Shown here: piece by piece, positions 54,853-64,000 of the stretch
Numbering within the stretch: position 1 is the stretch's first letter
Layout of the letters: every line of letters starts with the position of its first letter
Source: Lophius americanus
Lineage: Eukaryota > Chordata > Actinopteri > Lophiiformes > Lophiidae
Reading direction: 5' to 3'
DNA: 64,000 nt
Assembly: GCA_037951165.1 (NCBI GenBank)
Contig: JBBDHG010000180.1
Coordinates: 777,001-841,000 of the forward strand
Notes under the pieces: generated by a model
The model's database searches: none
Seen by the model: the letters and a program-made list of their open reading frames with translations, nothing else
What the model was told of the DNA's origin: nothing
Made by a program: the position numbers and the translations under genes

Positions 54853-54864
54853 GGGGGGGGGGGG
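54853..54864. repeat. G12 homopolymer
   Basis: Twelve consecutive G. Similar 11-base G runs occur at 19134-19144 and about 50169-50179, and a C9 run lies at about 49850. Confidence 0.9.
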
Positions 54865-55089
54865 CTCTTGTTACCGCAGACCCTGGGTTTCCTGCAGGGA
54901 CGAGTCTATTTAAGGACCTGCACCAACAATCAAACTCAGGCTCTTAACCATAAAGCAGCTAAATAAAGCTGCACACATCACAAACACATCATGATTACAT
55001 GTGTTTGATCCGGGTAAATATCTTTACTGCACTGATCACACTCATAGATGTTTTATCATCACTCTCCTTATTACATCCCAGAATAGTCA

Positions 55090-55500
55090 GGGATGTAATC
55101 GAAACTACCCCGCAGATCTTTTTTGTGAGGAATAACTCAGAAACGGTTTAATGGTCGGTTTTTTAAATTTTATATTCACGTAGACCTCAGTGAGAGGAAG
55201 GACTGGATGGATTCTGGGAAAGGTCAGTAATATATTTCCAGCACTAGGGGGAAATTTACCTCCAAAAGTTTTCGGGCTATAATTTTTCAACCATTGATCC
55301 GATTAACTCCAAAGTTGGTGCATCCGAATCACCTCAAGGCGATCGAGTTTTTATGTATCACAGTTTTCTTAAATAGTTCATAGTTTGATTCACTTGGGGG
55401 GCTTTTTAAAAACAATATATATATATTAAAAAAAGTGTGTTCGGAAATAACTTCACATTCAATTTGAGGAGTTCAATCAGGGGTTGGAACATGAATATCA
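55090..55500 (+). repeat. R1 interspersed repeat, copy 9
   Basis: Contains 'AGGAATAACTCAGAAACGGT', GAGGAAGGACTGGATGGATT, CAGCACTAGGGGGAAATTTA, 'CAACCATTGATCCGATTAAC', a TATATA patch and CAATTTGAGGAGTTCAATCA. Confidence 0.7.
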
Positions 55501-57209
55501 GATCAATTTACACACCCTCTGTTCGAACGCAACAGACGTGTTATGGCGGGTCTGTGTTATTAGCCTCTGAGATGGCAGCGGAGGTAGTTACAGAGGTGAA
55601 TCCGACTTGTATAAATGCAAGGCTGAAATGCGGGACGGGGCTGCGAGGTTTTTACCAACAAACGAAGACAAGTGGGAGATTTGAAAGCAGCCATCAATCG
55701 TACAACACGGCTTCTGTCTTTAAAACCTGACTTTAAATGTACGATGTGTTTCTGCTACTAACAGTCGTGCAAACAAAAACGAACCAAAGACACAGTTTGA
55801 GTAGGGTCAGGCATATTTTCTTTCTGGAATCACATCTTTGATTGGACTCAGGCATAAACGTTCCCCGATGAGGGAATATTCTCAAGCTTCAGTGATTCCT
55901 GTCCTCATTCAATAAAATCACTTGATTTGATTTAAATAATCATGTTTTTTCAAATGTATGTATCAGCATAAAACTGTGGAATAAAATTAAATATAATCAG
56001 TTATAAAATATGAACAAGGTTTAAAATGCTTCTTTTCAGAAAAATGCATTACTTTGAATGGGAAATATATTTAAAACACATAAACTTAGTTTAATAAAAC
56101 TATTACATAAATCAAATTTTTACTTGTTTCATTCATGTTTTAATGATAAATATGTAAAACATTCAGTTTAATCGTTTGTTTATGTAAAATATGTAATACA
56201 AATGCATGGAAAGTATCTGAATCTTAAATATTATGCTTAAATATATATTTTAAATGTATGTTATCTAGAATAAAAACATATTTGGACATTGTTGTAAACA
56301 TTTATAAATATGTAAGTACAGGTAACTCAAGAAAATGTAACACATACGTGTTTTCAGTTGAAGATTGTTTAGTGTGGAAATGTTACAAATTAGATATATA
56401 TAGATATATATACACATAGATAAATAACATGATAATAAAATCATAGTAACGGTAAATTATTTGAAAAATATTAGTTTTTAAATATTTAGTATATCTATTA
56501 ATGTAAAAAAATCTCTTATGTGAAAAGACGTAGAATTTTGAAGCGTTTTTAGTGATTTTTAAAATCTTTAAAAAAAACAAAAACTGATAAACAAAACGTT
56601 CTTTCATATAAGAACATCACAGGTATTTTTTTTCCCAACAAGCTCAGATTCATTTCTGACTTTTTATGAGTAACGTGTGTGTGACATGTGACATGTGTCA
56701 CACAAACATTGTGTTTGTGTTCAGGCTAAAGCAGCGAGAGACTGACTGGAAACAGGGAATCAGGATTGATCGGACAAAAAAACAATAATCCAAGATGGAT
56801 TCCTGAGGGATCCGCGGAAAACGCTCAATAATGGATCCGTCTCAGACAACCCACACACACACATATACACACATATACACGCACACGCAGTCATGTGGTG
56901 ATCCTTATCAATGGGAAGCGAGCAGTGGCGTCCTCGTCATCAGAGAGAGCAGGCTACCTTGTTTGGTTTATTTGAATGACAGGAAGCACTTAGGGCTGTT
57001 TTCATCTTATTGTTGTTGTACAAGGCTACGTTTCACAGATGCACCCCCTCCTCCATCCAACTGGTTATTGGTGACCTTAGTGTGTGTGTGTGTGAGTGTG
57101 TGTTTGCATATATGGTAGTATGTAGTTGTGTTCACATACGTCCAACTTCATGCGACCTTAAACCTTTGTCCCAATAAACACAGGTGTGCATCCAAACTAG
57201 TGGCTGACT

Positions 57210-57236
57210 CTGTGTGTGTGTGTGTGTGTGTGTGTG
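57210..57236. repeat. (TG)n microsatellite
   Basis: About 13 TG units. Confidence 0.9.
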
Positions 57237-58233
57237 GGTATGGGTGCGTGTTAAACTCAGGGGAGGGTGAGGAGAGGGGGGACAGAGGAGGTGGGGGTGA
57301 GATCTCTTGTTGTATTTCAAGTTCACCCAGAGTTCCCACGCTGTTATTTTCTGCACGACTGTCTTTGTTCTACCGGTCTCATCACATGTTGTGATTAGTT
57401 GGGCCTTTCAGTAGCCGCTCTTTGAAGGTGCGGCCCGACACGACATCATCCAATCCCCTCCTCCTCCTCCTCCTCCAGCTTCTCCACCTCTTCTCCCAAT
57501 GTAAATCGGGTCACCAAACTCCGAGGCCAAAGTAACGAAGGCTGCAGTGACGGCTGTCCTCCACTTTTCTTTCCAATTCTGTTTTCTTGCATTTCAAATT
57601 TCCGATTTTTACGATCTTGCTTTTTTTCTATCGCTCTTCTCCTCCAGAGGAGCGAGAGAGAGAGTGAGTTTGAACTCAAAGGTGATTTGGTCGATCCAAA
57701 TCCTCTCTTTAGCTGCCGAACTCCGAAAATGGATGCATATCCTTTTGGGTCGGTTTTAATTGTAGACATTAAGATTATTTAAAGTCACGTTGTCCTGAAG
57801 TTCTTGCCAGAAAATGATTTTTCCACACTCTTTGCCTATTTGCACCGTATAATCAAACAGTTTACGAGTACGCCACAAGTGCATTTGTTCTCCAAACGTA
57901 ACATGTCATCAGTCTAGACGTATATTGAGATTGATTTTCCAGGATGAAATGGTTGGAGTCGGGCTTTGAAGCAGTTAAAGGCTTGTTCAGCCAATAAATT
58001 CCCGTGAATTTATTTAGGAAGGCGAGAACCGCCGTGGTGGCAGAAAATTATTTTTGGCTGTTATCTCGTGATAATGAGATAATGAAGTGGTTAGCACGAG
58101 TAAACACATGGATGAAAACAGCAATTGTACCAAATAATGACTTTAACATACGCCACAGCAAGAAATGTTTGTTCTACTTGCTTAAGAAAACTTTAGTCCA
58201 CCAATGGAAAAAACACTCATCTTGCCTGCCGAC

Positions 58234-58247
58234 GTCGCCATGGCAAC
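58234..58247. promoter_or_regulatory. RFX X-box
   Basis: GTCGCCATGGCAAC fits GTNRCC-N2-RGYAAC at every position. It lies 6.2 kb upstream of hey1. Regulatory function is unproven. Confidence 0.4.
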
Positions 58248-59182
58248 GGGTCCATCGGTCAAACAGCAGCTGTAACATCAATTTCTGAAACCTTGAGATA
58301 GAATCTGATGCGTTTATCAATAATAGAAACTCGTGTCATTTGTTTTATTCACCGTTTCTATTAAAGTTTTATTCTGAGTCACATGGCAGCAAAAACCCTC
58401 AAGGTCAAGCGAAGCGCAAAAAAAATACGAGAAACGGCGGATGAGTTTTGTAGTAAATCAGTTAAAACAGCCATCAGACTCCTGATGAGGATTCAGAGAA
58501 ACAAAGCAGTAAACAACAGTCGTTTACTCGCTAATGTGAGAAAATAGACCCGATACTTTTCTGGTTATCTCAAGAAAACGGAGGCGTGTTTTTCCGGGAT
58601 AATAAGGTAATTATCACCATAACGACCAAAAATAACAATCTACCACTATGGCTATTCTGGGCTTCCATAGTTCATATACGTCTAAGTTTTATAGTTGATG
58701 TTTTTTTGCCTATCAGCTCTTTTTACACTCCAGCCCAAGCGCCATCAGGTGTTTCCTTGTAGCCATGTGTTTAAATTTGATTTCCTGCAGAGCGCCTATA
58801 TGGATTCACACGACTCCAGCCAGGGTGGAATAAACTCGGCTGCGGCGTCGAAAGAGTGACGTTGATGAATGGTGTTGATATCATTTTCCGGAACTCTCAA
58901 TTTCCCCTTCAAACCAACAGCCACGCTAAACTGTTAGCTGATTTAAGTGTCTGACTCACGGAGGCTTACCTCTAACGAGACAGCATTCATCAAGATAAGC
59001 TTACATTTACTTTGTGTCACCTTTCCTGTCAAGTGATGATTATGCAGACGCCGAAAGGCATCAAACATCCCCGTATCAAAACAAGGATAAGATGTCATTC
59101 CCCCGCAGAGGAAATTAGTTTGGTAACGCCAAGTTAAAAACATGTGACACATCTCTGATTAATAATACTCTACAGAGAGGAA

Positions 59183-59212
59183 TGAGTTTGGGCCTATATC
59201 AGCCCAAACTCA
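59183..59212. repeat. Small hairpin, 11-bp arms
   Basis: TGAGTTTGGGC (59183-59193) and GCCCAAACTCA (59202-59212) are perfect inverted arms around an 8-base loop. Confidence 0.85.
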
Positions 59213-59352
59213 GTTTGTGAGTGAAATTAAGGGGTAAAGCTGCAGTTTTTCCTGAATGCAATCTCACCCAGTATGTCACTGTGTGTCAAGCATTTTTTGA
59301 GATTATCATCAAGAATCAAAAATCTCTAAAACTAATGAAATTGGGAATTTCA

Positions 59353-59914
59353 TACACTGTAAAAAACAAAAAAAAAAACATGTGTCATTTACGGTAACCG
59401 TACCAAATCGGATATATATACACATAAGTGTTAATAACCATGCACAGACAGATATAATATCAACCTGTCTGCAGTACATAGTAAAAGTGGTCATTAGAAA
59501 TTACTGTAAAAAAAAATTGTCAGATGGCATTAGCAAAGACGCTAAAAATCACAACGTGGAAGATATGGAATTTTACTGTGAAAAGACAAAAATAAGGGAA
59601 AATGAACTAAAAAATACTTTAATCTTACAAAACAAGTTGTAACTGTAAAACTATTATTCTGTGTAAATGTGAGATTTTGCTGGTACGGAAACCTAAAGAA
59701 CCAACTTAAGCCATTCAGCAAGAATATACCATAATTTGCACAGAAATAAGATGCTAAAATTATTTGTAAACATTAACATGTTGACATTATTTCAGTGTTC
59801 ATGGTTATTTATCATAATATCTTGTTCATGGTCACCGTAATGTTTTATGACAAAATTCCAAAGCTGCAGGTATTTTACGGTAAATAATATAGACTTTTCA
59901 TTTTTTACAGTGTA
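59353..59914. mobile_element. MITE-like element with TA duplications
   Basis: Ends TACACTGTAAAAAA (59353-59366) and TTTTTTACAGTGTA (59901-59914) are perfect inverted repeats. The outermost TA can be a target-site duplication around CACTGTAAAAAA termini. Sub-terminal ATTTACGGTAA words occur near both ends. It is 562 bp with no transposase. Confidence 0.75.
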
Positions 59915-60660
59915 AAGTGTATTTTGTTGAATGATTTTGAATTAGTACATGTGCAATGGATACGGGATTTATTGTTGTTTCATCCTTGAAAACCCACGTC
60001 TTGTGTCATAAATCGAAGGGAATTTGAAGGAAACAATGCAAATTCCAACCAAAACAAAACCCACAACATATGTTTCCTCATGAAGTTTAATGACAGGCAC
60101 TATTTGTCTTTTTATTTTGACCATTTAGGGTTTTTTAAATGTGGTTCAAACAAAAATGTGCAAATAAGTCAAAGTGGAATGCAAAAATACGGGAATTATT
60201 CAAAATAAAATTAGAAAAAAATAGTAGAATTGGTTCAACATGTAGACGGATGAGCGTCTCTGCAGCGAATGCCGATGCAGGATAGTAGTTGATGCATCCC
60301 TGAAGGTTTGCAGGTATTGTCACAACTAAAGTGATGTCACATCCGCGGAGTTTAGTTGACAGGTGATCCATGTGTCGGGTTTCATCTTTTCTCGCTCATC
60401 CAAATCCACACTAAAACCGCTGTGCCGACACGGGTGGGCGGAGAAAATGGAGGATTGTGAGCCGCTTTTGTGGCTAATATTGGTTAGCCTGGATTAAAAA
60501 CGTATATAGAGCATTAAAAGCTTCAAATATCACCTCGTTTCTTTGAAAACAATTGTCCGATAAGCTTAACTACAGACAAGTTTCCCACACTAGAGATGTT
60601 AAATTATTTCATGTTCTGCTTTAAAGAATTATTTATGACATATAAGTTTTAGCCACAAAC

Positions 60661-60705
60661 GGCGGCTGTAGCTCAGTAGGTAGACGGGTCGGACCCTGAA
60701 GACGG
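60661..60705 (+). mobile_element. tRNA-derived SINE head fragment
   Basis: GGCTGTAGCTCAGTAGGTAG followed by ACGGGTCGGACC resembles the A-box half of a tRNA-derived fish SINE. The B-box (GGTTCGATCC) and cloverleaf are missing, so it is not a tRNA gene. Confidence 0.45.
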
Positions 60706-61875
60706 GCAAACACTGTTTGATTTGAACGTATATCTGACCCAATCTTGAGGCTAAAGACTGTAGGGCTCCACCGTCTGGGTTTGCCATTTGTCGTATAGTG
60801 TACGAGCGGGTTAGCGTACGCCATAGCTGTCAGAGAAAGTGCTAGCCCTCAACTTAAGACTCTATAATGGGGAACGTAGCTAGCTTACCTCCAATTCTCT
60901 CTGCGAAATAGACCGGCCATTCTGTCCACGACATCTTTGTCACCTAATAGATAAGATAATGAAGATAAGACGGGACCTCTTTTTTTTTTTTTTAGAGGTT
61001 TCAGGATACAGGATGAAAACATAATCAGGGAAGCTCATTTCAGCATTTTAGCATGTTGCTAGCAAACAAATGTCATCCTGCCTAGGAGCTTTCAATCAAA
61101 TCTTTATTGATAATAGTCCTCAAGCAAGTCCCTGAACACCAATGTGGTCAAATGCAGAATACTAATGTCAAATTGTTGTCGTTCATGCATGTACTCTATA
61201 TAATAATGTGATTATTAAGAGGAAACATTATCATTCAAAAAACCATATAAGCATTTTAAATCCTCGTTACTTCAAATAACAGAATTAAATAAATGTCCTT
61301 TCTTGGTTTTGGTGCACTAGAGACTTCCATGCTGCATATTTGATCATGATTTAAATATTAAATCATGCTCTTACATGTCTTAGAGTCTGATTCAACATGA
61401 GTAAAGAGACATTTTCCGTCTCCAGCCCAGGAATATTCAGACGTCTCTCTGGAACGCAGCGATACCCAAACAAACAAAGCAACACACGTTTTCACTAAAG
61501 CCAAAACGCAGACTCTTGGAGGTGAGTCATCGTGAGACACGGAGAGCTGCGGCGTCTGCAGGTTCCCCACAGACAGATGTTTGTCTCCTCAGAAAAACAA
61601 TACAATGAGGAGCTCTGGGGTGAAACCCGACGGAGGTCCAGCCTTGTTACTGTTTATAAATAAAGCTTTGTGGAGCGCTGAGGAAGGCTAACTTTGTCTC
61701 TCCTGCCACAAGGAGAGGAAGCGCTGGCTGATTCTGCTCCAAACGTGTGTGACACCCAACCATTGTGCATCAGAGGGAGACAGGGGTGAGGGAGTGAGAG
61801 AGACATTGTTTTTCAACGTGAGTGTCTTTAGGATGCTGTGGTGTATTTGAGGTAAGGGGGATGATTGTGTGTATG

Positions 61876-61877
61876 AC

Positions 61878-61908
<31 letters not shown>

Positions 61909-61914
61909 GAGAGC
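61876..61914. repeat. (GA)n microsatellite
   Basis: An almost pure GA tract with one ACA interruption. Confidence 0.9.
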
Positions 61915-62147
61915 CGAGTGGTGTCTTTTCGGAGGGGGGAGGGTTGAGCAGGGTTTCATTGTTTGCTCTTGTGTATCACTGACAGCTCCCCTGTGAGTTG
62001 TGTTAATGGATCCACTCCACATTGGGTCATTCTCAGTGTGTGTGTATTGAGGAAGTGAAGAATGTGTCAAAGTTGACCCGCTGACACTTATCTGTGTCTT
62101 GTCCCCCCAAGGAAAGTGTTTGAAGGCCTCCCTCTGTCAGACAGCCA

Positions 62148-62183
62148 GAGAGAGAGAGAGACACACACACACACACACACACT
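62148..62183. repeat. (GA)n-(CA)n compound microsatellite
   Basis: A GAGAGA tract passes directly into ACACAC. Confidence 0.9.
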
Positions 62184-62319
62184 CACACTGACTCTGTCTC
62201 TGTGACACAAGACAAATATATATACCCCTGAAAAGTTGGGCATGTCATGGAATGTTCATTGAATCTGCCTTGCAGGGAAAAAAATAAATCAAAACTATTG
62301 TTGTGAAATAATATAATAT

Positions 62320-62975
62320 ATATAATATATACAAGATAGATCTCCTTGTGTAGATTCATATGAGCCAATTTGGATGTAATCGGACATATGGTTGGGAAGT
62401 AATGGTTCGTTCAATCATCAATCACATTTAACATGAACATTTTCAAGAAAAACATCAAAATTCTTATGTTTTATATACATGTTATCTTACAACCTAGCGA
62501 GTAAAATATGAACTATGTGACATATAAGAAAAATCTCTTTGATTCGATTCAAATTTACTACATTTTAAATGACTAAACTAAACTAATTAAATGTATTATT
62601 ATTATTATAAATTGGACTAATAGTTAGGAAGTTATGTCCGAAGAACTTTTTTTTTTTAAAAAGCCCCCCCCTAGTGAGTAAAATATGAACTATTACAGTA
62701 AATAATAGTATTTGCCAATATTGATCTCCTTGAGTCGATTCATATGCACCAAATTTGGACTAAATGGGACCAACGGTTAAGAAATTATTCCAACTAGTGG
62801 ACTAAAAATTCCCTGAAGTTCCCCCTAGTGGTAGAAATATGAAACTGACCTTTCCAAAAATTAATCTAGCTCAATTTTGCACTATGTGGGTTTAAAATTT
62901 GAAAAATGACCCCGGAAATAGTTTTTGAGTTATCGCGTTATCACAAAGGATCTGTGGAGGATGCCCCTTTATGAC
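62320..62975 (-). repeat. R1 interspersed repeat, copy 10 (near full length)
   Basis: Three successive modules carry 'GATCTCCTTGAGTCGATTCA' or variants followed by a CAAATTTGGACTAAATGGGA-like core, and two carry TAGTGAGTAAAATATGAACT. It ends with CCCCTAGTGGTAGAAATATG and 'GAGTTATCGCGTTATCACAA', then GGATCTGTGGAGGATGCC. Confidence 0.7.
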
Positions 62976-62979
62976 GGTG

Positions 62980-64000
62980 ACATTAACATTTAAAGAAACT
63001 CAGTTTGGCTGAAGAGCTTTCGGGGTCAGATCTGCTGTTGAGTTTCGTTGCGAGGCTCTGAAACACCTGTAGTGTTCCCCAGACGGCAGAGTGCTGGACA
63101 TATGTTGCAGGGTTTTTTTTGACTACAGGAAATTCACACGACCTGAACTCAGCCCCTTCATCTGCATTTCTCTAATCTTCCAAGTGATCCTCTAATCCTC
63201 AGTCTGGTACATTTGATACGTACATCCAACAGGTGGATGGGAGGCAGACCCTGGTATTCGACTCCCGTTTGCTGCGCTCAGAAGTACCTGCCGGCGAATA
63301 ATCACAGGATGTCATAATCAGCGCTGTCTGACTTTAATCAGAGGTAAAGATGGGAGCAGACCGGCTGGTTTGGCTGGGGTTGGGGTGTGACTCATGTCTG
63401 GATCCTGGTGGGTGGTCACTGTGAGCAGAGAGTGAGAGAAAGTCCTAGAGAACAAAGGGACTTATTTAACTTTCATCTTGGCCTGAGGTGATTATTCGCT
63501 TTGAGTTTGACCCAGTCACACTTTTAAACTGGCCTTGTGCCACTGGATAACACTGCTTATTGTCCTGATGTGACATTTCATATAATGAAGTGTCTATAGG
63601 ACGAGAGCGGCGAGGACTTGAGTGAGAATAAGCTGTTAGCATGCGACCAAAGTCACGAGTAGCGTAAGAAGTTCACGGTTTGTGTCTGAACACTAAATCA
63701 GATTGTTCCAAATTTCATCCTTTGGCGTGGCTTCAGTGTGAAAACATTGGTTTCATGGATTTGTCCAATGTGCACGGACACACACTCCGAATGCAGACAA
63801 ACGTCTAATCAGCCATCTTTACTCTCTAATTCGATAACGAGCCTGAACGGTGGTAACATGTTTTAACGTTTGACATTTGGCCTCAGGAAAACAGAAACAG
63901 GGTACAAAACGAGCCTCCCTTCACTGCCGGTGCAGTCTTAGGGGAGAACGCCCCCACCTCCCCCTCCTGCTGCGAGGGGTTGCCGGTACTCTGACCCTCG
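62980..64000. other. Window-end stretch, nothing identified
   Basis: Unique-looking DNA of mixed composition. No domain-bearing frame, transposon end or tandem repeat was recognised. Confidence 0.5.

Larger units (their letters stand above)
55500..59180. other. Intergenic stretch, no supported gene
   Basis: AT-rich DNA at 55.8-56.6 kb, a (TG)n at about 57210-57236, a CTCCTCCTCC tract near 57460 and a perfect RFX X-box at 58234. Small frames (for example 57446-57769 minus and 58004-58288 plus) have no recognisable domain. Confidence 0.55.
60710..62315. other. Intergenic stretch, no supported gene
   Basis: Contains (GA)n at 61876-61914 and GA/CA tracts at 62148-62183. The rest shows nothing identifiable. 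Confidence 0.55.

Noticed and set aside
57446..57769. 107-codon minus-strand open frame ending in a glutamate run
   Set aside because: The Glu run is the translation of a CTCCTCCTCC tract; there is no other support.
60661..60735. tRNA gene
   Set aside because: An A-box-like start is present, but the B-box and cloverleaf are missing; it is better read as a tRNA-derived SINE scrap.

Overview
The window is vertebrate nuclear DNA, almost certainly from a teleost fish. It holds three multi-exon genes with GT-AG introns. Their products align end to end with vertebrate protein families, and the DNA between them is full of decayed fish-type transposons (Tc1-like ends, LINE reverse-transcriptase scraps, MITE-like elements, tRNA-derived SINE scraps, microsatellites). 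I see no prokaryotic operon, phage, CRISPR array or plasmid feature.

Layout. 1-13.6 kb is intergenic, repeat-rich and dominated by a 40-copy, 20-bp minisatellite (6.9-7.7 kb). 13.69-25.56 kb (minus strand) is an 11-coding-exon y+L-type amino-acid transporter of the SLC7A6/SLC7A7 group, reconstructed as a 490-residue protein with every splice phase consistent. 25.6-34.7 kb is a divergent intergenic region with transposon remnants and a near-consensus RE1/NRSF (REST) site 1.85 kb before the next gene. 34.73-44.79 kb (plus strand) is stathmin-2 (stmn2, SCG10), five coding exons, 179 residues, with a 7.1-kb first intron and a 3' UTR of about 1.6 kb. 46.4-49.5 kb holds a MITE-like element and a deleted Tc1-like element. 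50.56-52.04 kb (minus strand) is hey1, five exons, 326 residues, with bHLH, Orange and YRPW motifs. 52.04-64 kb is hey1 upstream DNA: a CpG- and CCAAT-containing proximal promoter with an RBPJ site, a tandem duplication carrying a perfect 40-bp inverted repeat, a second GC-rich RBPJ/CCAAT cluster at 54.4 kb, and then repeat-rich DNA without a recognisable gene.

The genes do not form one pathway. stmn2 (neuronal microtubule regulator) and hey1 (Notch-effector repressor) are convergent neighbours, as in the human 8q21.13 region. The regulatory sites fit known biology: a REST site upstream of the neuronal stmn2 gene and RBPJ sites upstream of the Notch target hey1. The transporter is divergent from stmn2 and probably unrelated in function.

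The most notable non-gene structures are the RE1 site, the duplicated segment with its hairpin beside the hey1 promoter, and an interspersed repeat family (called R1 here) with at least ten recognisable copies in both orientations. R1 copies appear to have seeded (TA)n microsatellites. I found no convincing evidence of a wholly new biological system. All family assignments come from reading the sequence; no database search was possible.
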